NCBI GenBank assembly: GCA_937915915.1
Contig: CALGGN010000326.1
Coordinates: 1-5,974 of the forward strand
Direction of reading: 5' to 3'
DNA: 5,974 nt
From: an uncultured Selenomonas sp.
GTDB taxonomy: Bacteria; Bacillota; Negativicutes; Selenomonadales; Selenomonadaceae
How positions within the stretch are numbered: the first letter of the stretch is position 1; every line of letters starts with the position of its first letter. Positions 1 to 5,029 of this stretch are shown here, piece after piece. The translations under genes and the position numbers were made by a program. The notes under the pieces are model-generated. The model saw only the letters and a program-made list of their open reading frames with translations. It made no database searches and had not been told where the DNA came from.

Positions 1-1343
1 GTGGAGGGCGATGGCGACAGAAACGCTCCTCCCGTCATGCCGCCGGCCAAAAGCGTCTCGGCTTCAGGTGGCATTTGCCCGTAAATCAGATAGTGATACA
101 GGCATTTGATGGACAAGGGCGCCGCATCCTGGGCCGCATACAGGGCGAAATTCTCTGCGTCGCCGTTATAGGAATAAAAGCCGGATATCCCGCTTCCCTT
201 ATCTCTGTAGTCGCCATGCACCTTGTAGATAACGGCGTTTTCTATGCTGCTGATGAGATGATGTGACGTGTCCGGCAAAAGGCTTGCCGCTTCCTTGGCA
301 AGATCTCCCAGATCCACCATATTTGCATAGCCCTGTTCACGGGTATTTCCCCCATAGTTTTCCGCTTGCTTGGCTTCCCGGCCGAAGGATGAGAAGAAAC
401 TTCGAGGATTCTTCCCGGCTTGACGTAGAGCCTCCATGCCGAAATTCTCATAGGCCGACCGTAATGCAGGGATCTGGGCTAAGTCTATGACGGAAAGAGT
501 GGCCGACTCCTCCGTGCCATATTCACCGCATCCTTCCATATAGCTATCGCAGATGACCTGCCCCAGAGCTGCACCGCCCATGGCGGGATTCTTCCCCAAT
601 GTTCTGACCCAGCCCGTGTACTCCCAGCCGTTGCCTGGCTCTATTTCCTCCGAGGCCACCATGTAACGGCCAAGGCCATGTAGTGTATTCGCCACATCGT
701 AAGTTGCCATGAGACAGGCATCGAATCCGATGAGCTCGAAGGGAGGATTTTCCGGGGCAGCAGGATGCACGGCGGTAAAGGCCTGGCGGATGTCGTTCAG
801 CTTGAGACTGTTGCCCGTGCGTTCATCCAGACAGACTCCGGCGGCGCTGCCTCCACCGTGATCCCAGAAGACAAATGCCCGATGGTCTGCCGTGAAGTTG
901 TCCTTTCCATATTGCAGGAAATCCGCCAATGTCTCCGGGCTTCCCATGTCGGCATCTTCTACCTGGGCCAGTTCGTGGAGGCCGTCCGCGTCATAGAGAT
1001 AACGACCGATGGCATCGGCTTCCATGGTATCGTTCTGCCACTCTTGCGCCCCTCCCGTCTGGATGAGGACTTTCACATTGGAGGGCAGACCCACTTCAAA
1101 CAGTTCTTCCATGTCCATCGTGGCAGCTCCCAACCCGGTTTCCAAATCCGTACCGCACACATACCAGTAAACAAGCCAACTGTCCTCCGCCCCATAGGCA
1201 TTGGCAAATTTAGATGTGATAAACTTGTCGGATGATTCATCCTCAAAGCAACCGGAAATAAGAAAAGCTGTCATAGTGAAAAACAGGAACAGCAACGATT
1301 TCAGGAGTCTTCCAAAAATATTTCTTCCTTCAATCCCCATCAT
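1..1343 (-). CDS. Clostripain-family (peptidase C11) cysteine protease, lipoprotein, 3' end outside the window
   Basis: I translated this gene by hand from the minus strand; 447 codons are present and it is open at the left edge, so its C-terminus is missing. Residues 13-32 form a lipoprotein signal ending in the lipobox LISGC (Cys32), so the protein should be exported and lipid-anchored. The C11 catalytic dyad is visible: His162 in FVFWDHGGG and Cys210 in LIGFDACLM. Asp208, two residues before the Cys, matches the family Asp that favours Arg or Lys at P1. These enzymes are usually activated by self-cleavage, but I could not place the site. The start is ATG at 1343, with GGAGG at 1351-1355 seven bases upstream; a second ATG follows directly at 1340. 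The start overlaps the stop of the preceding short ORF as ATGA, suggesting translational coupling. In Clostridium perfringens clostripain is under VirS/VirR control, which fits the LytTR system next door. The family call is firm; the substrate is unknown. Confidence 0.93.
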   Translation of the reverse strand, partial: MMGIEGRNIFGRLLKSLLFLFFTMTAFLISGCFEDESSDKFITSKFANAYGAEDSWLVYWYVCGTDLETGLGAATMDMEELFEVGLPSNVKVLIQTGGAQEWQNDTMEADAIGRYLYDADGLHELAQVEDADMGSPETLADFLQYGKDNFTADHRAFVFWDHGGGSAAGVCLDERTGNSLKLNDIRQAFTAVHPAAPENPPFELIGFDACLMATYDVANTLHGLGRYMVASEEIEPGNGWEYTGWVRTLGKNPAMGGAALGQVICDSYMEGCGEYGTEESATLSVIDLAQIPALRSAYENFGMEALRQAGKNPRSFFSSFGREAKQAENYGGNTREQGYANMVDLGDLAKEAASLLPDTSHHLISSIENAVIYKVHGDYRDKGSGISGFYSYNGDAENFALYAAQDAAPLSIKCLYHYLIYGQMPPEAETLLAGGMTGGAFLSPSPS

Positions 1344-1627
1344 TCTGCCACCTCCGTTTTCTGAGTGTGTCCTCTTGCTTTGAGCAGTTCTTCAATTTTT
1401 GCAATATGCTCACGAATTTCCTTGTCAATCTTCTCGGTATCGCGCACATCAGAGAATAAATTTTTCGCCTCAGCAGAAAGCTGTTTTTGCCTGTTGGCTT
1501 CAGAAATTTGAGCAACAGCTTCCACTACGATCCCCACCGAAGCACATTTTGCAGCATATTCATGAAAAAAACTCCCTGTGTCCAAAACGTCTCTCGTTAT
1601 AATGTAAATGATATTCACACTCTCCAA
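1340..1627 (-). CDS. Short uncharacterised ORF ahead of the protease gene, start uncertain
   Basis: I do not recognise this protein. The longest reading is 95 residues from a TTG at 1627, with an in-frame stop just upstream. A GTG at 1618 is an alternative, and neither has a well-spaced ribosome-binding site. The C-terminal part, from about residue 40, is hydrophilic and rich in Glu, Lys and Ala (SEANRQKQLSAEAKNLF then KIDKEIREHIAKIEELL), likely forming a helix or short coiled coil. No signal peptide or clear membrane segment is seen. Its stop overlaps the protease start by four bases (ATGA), and its last codons contain the protease ribosome-binding site. That is the best argument that it is translated. 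It is more AT-rich than its neighbours. In another frame, GGGAG followed by ATG at about 1563 opens a 12-codon reading, so the 5' end may have decayed or been shifted at the seven-T run there. Confidence 0.5.
   Translation of the reverse strand: MESVNIIYIITRDVLDTGSFFHEYAAKCASVGIVVEAVAQISEANRQKQLSAEAKNLFSDVRDTEKIDKEIREHIAKIEELLKARGHTQKTEVAE
1351..1355 (-). promoter_or_regulatory. Ribosome-binding site of the clostripain-family gene
   Basis: GGAGG on the minus strand, seven bases before the ATG at 1343 and ten before the second ATG at 1340. It favours the first ATG. It lies inside the last codons of the upstream short ORF, which is typical of coupled translation. Confidence 0.75.
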
Positions 1628-1644
1628 CTCATTTACCTAATGAA

Positions 1645-1674
1645 ACACCCTCGCCCAAAATCAGGCGAGGGTGT
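1645..1674 (-). terminator. Stem-loop terminator after the small acidic protein gene
   Basis: An uninterrupted 11-bp stem (ACACCCTCGCC paired with GGCGAGGGTGT) closes an 8-base loop at 1656-1663. Read leftward it is followed by TTCATT, a short and imperfect U-tract. It begins 23 bases past the stop of the acidic protein gene. The stem is very GC-rich and should be stable, but the poor U-tract suggests incomplete termination, leaving some read-through into the short ORF and the protease gene. Rightward there is no T run. Confidence 0.75.
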
Positions 1675-1697
1675 CATCCGTCAGAACTTATTTTGCA

Positions 1698-1913
1698 TTA
1701 CTGGACTTCCCAGACATCTCCATCCTCATCCACGAGAATGTCGCCGGACTCTACGGGCTCATCCACAATGAGAGTTACGTCCTCGTCATCATCCATCATG
1801 ACAAAAGCCGGATTGTCCACGCCCATAGAGGCAATCGGAGCCGCACTTGCTATGCCCTGGGCTCCCACTGCAAATACCATCGCTGCCAAAATCGCACTTA
1901 CCTGCTTTTTCAT
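1698..1913 (-). CDS. Small secreted, highly acidic protein (71 aa)
   Basis: The family is unknown to me. Residues 1-24 form a classical signal peptide: KK at the N-terminus, a hydrophobic core, then ASA before the predicted cut at Ala24/Ala25. The mature part would be about 47 residues, with 15 Asp/Glu and no Lys or Arg. Acidic clusters include MMDDDED and VDEDGDVWEVQ. I chose ATG 1913 because AAGGAGG (1923-1929) lies nine bases upstream; an in-frame ATG at 1919, three bases from that site, would add Met-Asn. The gene lies 45 bases after the lipoprotein gene, with no promoter evident between them, and is followed by a stem-loop, so it looks like the second gene of that transcript. A mature peptide without Lys or Arg could not be cut by an Arg/Lys-specific clostripain. 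A role as signal, inhibitor or metal binder is only speculation. Confidence 0.8.
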   Translation of the reverse strand: MKKQVSAILAAMVFAVGAQGIASAAPIASMGVDNPAFVMMDDDEDVTLIVDEPVESGDILVDEDGDVWEVQ

Positions 1914-1922
1914 GTTCATCGT

Positions 1923-1929
1923 CCTCCTT
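1923..1929 (-). promoter_or_regulatory. Strong ribosome-binding site deciding the start of the acidic protein
   Basis: AAGGAGG on the minus strand is a full Shine-Dalgarno match. It is nine bases from ATG 1913 and three from ATG 1919, which favours the MKKQ start. It also shows that this small gene should be well translated. Confidence 0.75.
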
Positions 1930-1958
1930 AAAAATACATCTTCCAAAGGCCAGCTGTC

Positions 1959-2621
1959 TTACATACCTGTAATGAAATTCATCAAGGCTTGCGGATCCTC
2001 TGGCACCCAATACATCTTGCCGCCATCGCCCTTATCTGCAGAACACTTCACCTCGAAGGTCTGGGTTGCCTTCAAAGGGATTTCATCGACATAGCTTCTG
2101 ACGCACTCCATAACAGCGTTTTGAAAATCAGCGTCTGCCTTCAGTTGCTCGTCGGTGAATCCTTGTGCGCGAAGCTGTCCCAGAACAACGCCGAGAGCGA
2201 TCATATCTTCACTTGTCTGTGCAAGCTTGTCCGCACCCTGATGGTCGATGACAGCGGCACTGACTTCCACGACAGGATGCTCGGCATCGTCCTTCTTGAT
2301 TTTGGTCTTGATTTCCATGGCCGCCTGAAGCTTGGTAATGTATTCGGTGGTCATGGCCTCCACATTCTGCTGGCTCAAAGGAAACATGCTGAACGCCTTG
2401 AGCATATCTCCTATGACCTTTTCCGAAACCTGGTCGCTCTGTGCCTTGGTCATGCCCGTAGCAGACTCGTTGTCCGACACGCCGTAGGCATACATTTCCG
2501 CCCAGCCCAGCACTGCCTTGTCCGCGCTCTCCTTAGGCTTCTCTGCTCCGCATCCAGCCAAGCACAGAACCGCCAAAAGAGCCACCATTGTCAGCGCAAT
2601 CCTTGACATTTTCTTTGGCAT
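1959..2621 (-). CDS. Putative lipoprotein, 220 aa, resembling DUF5105-type proteins
   Basis: Residues 5-24 form a lipoprotein signal peptide with lipobox LAGC (Cys24), predicting an exported, lipid-anchored protein. The remainder is soluble and helix-rich, starting with an ADKAVLGWAEMYAYG segment. It ends in a Lys/Asp-rich strand followed by MYWVPEDPQALMNF near residues 203-216. This layout (lipobox, helical middle, and a terminal W-V-P-E-D motif after a short charged strand) resembles the DUF5105 lipoproteins of Firmicutes. That is a recollection of family style, not a search result, and the function of that family is unknown to me. ATG 2621 is preceded by GGGAG with eight bases of spacing. 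A promoter and a direct-repeat operator lie upstream, so this is probably the first gene of the leftward transcript. It stops 45 bases before the acidic protein gene. Confidence 0.85.
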   Translation of the reverse strand: MPKKMSRIALTMVALLAVLCLAGCGAEKPKESADKAVLGWAEMYAYGVSDNESATGMTKAQSDQVSEKVIGDMLKAFSMFPLSQQNVEAMTTEYITKLQAAMEIKTKIKKDDAEHPVVEVSAAVIDHQGADKLAQTSEDMIALGVVLGQLRAQGFTDEQLKADADFQNAVMECVRSYVDEIPLKATQTFEVKCSADKGDGGKMYWVPEDPQALMNFITGM

Positions 2622-2702
2622 CGAATCATCTCCCTGTTGTAAAAAAATTCTCTGCATGTTACACTCAGGTACGGAAAACGCACCTCTATAACAGACACCC
2701 TC

Positions 2703-2730
2703 AGTTTAGCATAACATTGCGAGATTTCAA
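2703..2730 (-). promoter_or_regulatory. Sigma-70-like promoter for the lipoprotein transcript
   Basis: On the minus strand, TTGAAA (2725-2730) and TAAACT (2703-2708) are separated by 16 bp. TG stands one base before the -10, giving an extended -10 (TGCTAAACT). Transcription would begin near 2696, leaving a leader of roughly 75 bases before ATG 2621. The paired direct repeat at 2737-2770 lies six bases upstream of the -35, the usual location for a LytTR activator. Confidence 0.65.
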
Positions 2731-2736
2731 CCGATG

Positions 2737-2770
2737 TTGCAAAAGTGGTCGATTTTTTGCAAAAGTGGTC
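2737..2770. repeat. Perfect 14-bp direct repeat, 20-bp period; candidate LytTR regulator operator
   Basis: TTGCAAAAGTGGTC occurs at 2737-2750 and again at 2757-2770, identical, with a 6-base spacer. The 20-bp period places both copies on nearly the same face of the helix. On the minus strand the core reads ACCACTTTTGCAA. Against the VirR box CCCAGTTNTNCAC from Clostridium perfringens, 8 of the 11 specified positions agree. It also resembles the ACANTTNAG type sites of ComE. It lies between two divergent genes: just upstream of the leftward -35 and 15 bases before the HK1 start codon. A complete LytTR regulator is encoded in the window. Binding by that regulator is inferred. Confidence 0.65.
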
Positions 2771-2774
2771 ATAT

Positions 2775-2778
2775 GAGG
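2775..2778 (+). promoter_or_regulatory. Ribosome-binding site deciding the HK1 start
   Basis: GAGG lies six bases before ATG 2785. Earlier in-frame ATGs at 2734 and 2773 have no such site, and the former would translate through the direct repeat. The protein from 2785 also aligns at its N-terminus with HK2. Confidence 0.6.
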
Positions 2779-2784
2779 TATCCT

Positions 2785-4116
2785 ATGAATAATCTCAACC
2801 TGCTTCTCTCTTTCCTTGTTGCTTCTGTACAGCTTGCCGATGCCTATTTGAGATACCTGGCATTCCGCAAACAGATATCCCCCCCCGAAAGACGCACATG
2901 CTGGCAGCGGCTCCTTCTCTGGACGATTCTTATCCTTCCCGTCTACGCCTTCGCCTTTCGCACTCTTGAAACTGCTGCCGCCTACAAACTCTTGCTGCTG
3001 GCGGGCTGGATTCCCTATTTGGCTATTTTCATGGGGAGCCTGCGCCACATGGTGCGCCAGCATATCTATGTCTTCGGCATGTCTGCCTTATGGAGTCTCA
3101 TGCAGCATAACTGGAGCAGTATCCTGGTGGCTGTTTTTCTGCCGGACAGCAACGACCTCGCTGTCATTCTGGTTCATGGGACTCTGTACCTCCTATGGTT
3201 TTTGGTGCTTCTTCCTTGGGAGAAATGGATTTTTTCCCGTCTCCTGCCTTGCCCCAAAGTTCTTGACGAACTCCCCCTGGGGAATTTTCTGGCTCTCTTG
3301 CCAACGGTGCTGATGGCGCCGCCTTTCCTGATGCTTGCGGACGGTCGGCTCTGGCACTCGTGGGAAGAGAGGCTTTCCCGCCTGTATTTGCCCTTGGTGT
3401 TTTTTGCCCTCTATCGGTATCAGGTGTCGGCCGCCCACAGCTTCCATGAGTTTGCCCAAAGGAAACGGAAGGCGCAGATCCTCCGGGAGGAAATCGTCTC
3501 CATCCGGGACGATGCAACGAGAAAACAGCAGGAGCTCACCTTCCTGAAAGACTTCGAGAACGCCATCATCCGGGACTGCCGGACACTGGAAACCATGCTT
3601 CTGTCGGGGCAAAGGCAGAAAGCACTGGCACTGGTAGAGGAACGGACAAACGGGATCCAGCCTCACGTCCTGAAAAAATTTTCCGATGCTCCCCTGGTCA
3701 ATGCGGCGATTTCCATCTATCAGACAAAGGCCGATGCCATTGGCTTATCCTTTCGCACGAAGGTGAATCTCCCAGCCCCCCTTCATGTGGAGGAAAGCGA
3801 TCTTGCCGTGCTGCTCTCCAATCTCTTGGAAAATGCCATGGAGGCTGCCAAGCAGGAAAACAGGGACAAAAGAGGCATATCCCTGACCGTCCAGCATGAC
3901 GGAAAAAAGTGCGTCCTCTCCACCCTTAACCCATGCACCCGCCCACTCCGGTTGGGAGATGATGGCCTGCCCATGACCGAGCGCTCGGGACACGGCACTG
4001 GCATGGTTTCTCTCAAGATGTTTCTGGAAAAATACGAAGGCTATGCCGCCTTTACTCAGGAAGATGGCTGTGTCCGTCTGCTCATGTACTGGAGGGATGA
4101 AACTCCATGCAAATGA
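2785..4116 (+). CDS. HK1: AgrC/VirS-type membrane histidine kinase with GHKL ATPase domain but no phospho-accepting His
   Basis: This 443-residue protein has an N-terminal sensor of six to seven hydrophobic segments (about residues 1-220), a linker helix of about 30 residues, a dimerisation helix and a C-terminal GHKL ATPase domain (about 300-440). The ATPase domain looks intact: N-box NLLENAMEAA (Asn346, Glu349, Asn350) and G-box GHGTGM (402-407). The His box is not intact. Where HK2 has HDLRHNYR, this protein reads NAIIRDCR, with Asn259 (AAC at 3559-3561) at the phospho-acceptor position and Ala instead of the following Asp. It should bind ATP but cannot autophosphorylate in the usual way. 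HK1 and HK2 are paralogues sharing AYLRYL, GWIPY and VFGM-ALW motifs in the sensor. The stop overlaps the HK2 start, so translation is likely coupled. No convincing promoter precedes it; the direct repeat ends 15 bases upstream. It may be a pseudokinase, a trans-acting kinase or a decaying gene. Confidence 0.9.
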   Translation: MNNLNLLLSFLVASVQLADAYLRYLAFRKQISPPERRTCWQRLLLWTILILPVYAFAFRTLETAAAYKLLLLAGWIPYLAIFMGSLRHMVRQHIYVFGMSALWSLMQHNWSSILVAVFLPDSNDLAVILVHGTLYLLWFLVLLPWEKWIFSRLLPCPKVLDELPLGNFLALLPTVLMAPPFLMLADGRLWHSWEERLSRLYLPLVFFALYRYQVSAAHSFHEFAQRKRKAQILREEIVSIRDDATRKQQELTFLKDFENAIIRDCRTLETMLLSGQRQKALALVEERTNGIQPHVLKKFSDAPLVNAAISIYQTKADAIGLSFRTKVNLPAPLHVEESDLAVLLSNLLENAMEAAKQENRDKRGISLTVQHDGKKCVLSTLNPCTRPLRLGDDGLPMTERSGHGTGMVSLKMFLEKYEGYAAFTQEDGCVRLLMYWRDETPCK

Positions 4117-4787
4117 TTTCCTTTGCCGTCCTGGCAACTCTGATTCAGTTGGCGGGAGCCTATCTTCGCTATCTACCCTTTCGGAGAGGCATGTCCTCCG
4201 GGGAACGGCAGCGGCTGTGGTGCTATCTCCTCGGCTGGAGTTTGCTAGGATTCGGTGCCATTCTGACCTTCCTGCACTGGGCAGGACTCAGTCTCGGCAC
4301 ATTCAAGCTGATTTTCTTCTTCGGCTGGATACCCTATGTAGCTATCTCCCTTTGGCTCATCAGACGTCCTCCCCAGGCACACATCTTCGTATTCGGGATG
4401 CAGGCACTCTGGGCATTCATGCTCCAATCCTTTGCCGGTATGGCGATTTGGCTGCGGTACGGCAGCAACGGGAGCGAGCTTTTGACTGTCCATCTCCTGT
4501 GCTATATCCTTCTCTTTGCCCTTGTTTTTCCCCTGGCAAAACACATCTTCACGGCGCTTTTGCAAGATCCTTTTCCAAAAGACCGGGTACTCCGGCTATG
4601 TGTTGCCCTGCTTCCCTCTGCTTTCTGGCTGGGCACCGTTCTCCCCATTGTCAGGCTGACTTTCCTGCCCAGTTTTGGCGGTCGCCTGACCCGCCTTTTC
4701 CTGCCCGTCTTCTTTTTTCCTTTTCTATTCCCTTATCGTCGAGGCCCATCGCAGGACTCAGCGACAAAGAGCACTGGTTTTGGCTAA
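4107..4787 (+). CDS. HK2 sensor part: membrane domain as read without frame change (226 aa)
   Basis: Read as it stands, this frame gives about six hydrophobic segments up to LFLPVFFF, then about 25 out-of-frame residues without membrane or helix character before TAA at 4785. If translated alone it would be a membrane sensor with no signalling domain. The homology to HK1 runs from the first residue to the T-run, which marks the break point. Confidence 0.6.
   Translation: MQMISFAVLATLIQLAGAYLRYLPFRRGMSSGERQRLWCYLLGWSLLGFGAILTFLHWAGLSLGTFKLIFFFGWIPYVAISLWLIRRPPQAHIFVFGMQALWAFMLQSFAGMAIWLRYGSNGSELLTVHLLCYILLFALVFPLAKHIFTALLQDPFPKDRVLRLCVALLPSAFWLGTVLPIVRLTFLPSFGGRLTRLFLPVFFFPFLFPYRRGPSQDSATKSTGFG
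4713..4718 (+). other. Six-T run at the HK2 frame break
   Basis: The frame before this run matches HK1 (RLTRLFLP against RLSRLYLP). The frame after it, shifted by one base, carries the linker helix and His box. Five T instead of six restores one continuous reading frame. Short homopolymers can vary by replication slippage or transcription slippage, or be miscalled. Confidence 0.7.
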
Positions 4788-5016
4788 CCTGCGCATGGAA
4801 AGGAACCGCAAAGAGCTTCTGGAAGAGGCAAAACGGCTGGAGGAAAACACGCAGCATATCTCCGTCCTGCGCCACGACCTGCGCCACAATTACCGTCTCA
4901 TCCATGCCTTGCTCACAGCCGGAGATGAGGAAAATGCACTCCGGCACATCCGAGCCATGCAGGAGAGGTTTGAAAAGGAAGCCGGAGACGAAACTGCCAA
5001 AAAAAAGGGGCTGTGA
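4780..5016 (+). CDS. HK2 His-box part: possible stand-alone dimerisation/His domain (78 aa)
   Basis: A TTG at 4780 could open this frame eight bases before the preceding frame stops, but the upstream ribosome-binding site is weak. The product would be a charged helix (MERNRKELLEEAKRLEE), the His box LRHDLRHNYRLIHALL and part of a second helix. It would be a soluble His-bearing helical hairpin, loosely recalling the dimerisation part of Spo0B. More probably it is the continuation of HK2 after frame correction. Confidence 0.35.
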   Translation: MANLRMERNRKELLEEAKRLEENTQHISVLRHDLRHNYRLIHALLTAGDEENALRHIRAMQERFEKEAGDETAKKKGL

Positions 5017-5029
5017 GATTCACAGCCCC
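4999..5029 (-). terminator. Intrinsic terminator of the LytTR response regulator gene
   Basis: A perfect 9-bp stem, GGGGCTGTG (5007-5015) with CACAGCCCC (5021-5029), encloses a 5-base loop. On the minus strand it is followed by eight T (4999-5006), a textbook factor-independent terminator. The regulator's own stop codon (5020-5022) lies at the loop. No T run follows it rightward, so it should not stop HK1-HK2 transcripts. Confidence 0.92.

Larger units (their letters stand above)
4107..5016 (+). pseudogene. HK2: frameshifted, truncated AgrC/VirS-type histidine kinase with intact His box and no ATPase domain
   Basis: HK2 is a tandem paralogue of HK1. The reading frame of the sensor is interrupted at a run of six T (4713-4718). 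Removing one T joins it to a frame that continues into FLFYSLIVEAHRR, the linker helix, and a canonical His box. The joined protein would have 302 residues, with His256 (CAC 4873-4875) matching Asn259 of HK1. After the His box and about 30 residues of the second helix, the gene ends at TGA 5014-5016, inside the response regulator's terminator hairpin. The last residues (AKKKGL) come from the terminator A-run and stem. The whole ATP-binding domain, about 150 residues, is missing. The start ATG 4107 has GGAGGG at 4091-4096 and overlaps the HK1 stop by 10 bases; ATG 4113 gives an ATGA overlap but poorer spacing. It may be a pseudogene, or a His-donor partner for HK1. The frameshift could also be a sequencing error or phase variation. 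Confidence 0.8.

Noticed and set aside
765..1235. Rightward reading of 156 codons opposite the protease
   Set aside because: It is a shadow of the clostripain gene, whose catalytic His and Cys motifs lie on the minus strand in this stretch.
1330..1515. Alternative leftward 61-codon reading before the protease
   Set aside because: It starts at a TTG without a ribosome-binding site and runs past the protease start; the 1340-1627 frame has better composition and an ATGA junction.
1989..2606. Rightward reading of 205 codons opposite the lipoprotein gene
   Set aside because: The opposite strand carries a lipobox, a good ribosome-binding site and a promoter; this reading has no recognisable domain or start signal.
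2734..2784. Longer N-terminus for HK1 starting at ATG 2734
   Set aside because: It would translate the operator-like direct repeat, has no ribosome-binding site, and has no counterpart in HK2.
5007..5029. Hairpin as terminator for HK1-HK2
   Set aside because: No T-run follows it on the plus strand; the eight-T tract is only on the regulator's strand.
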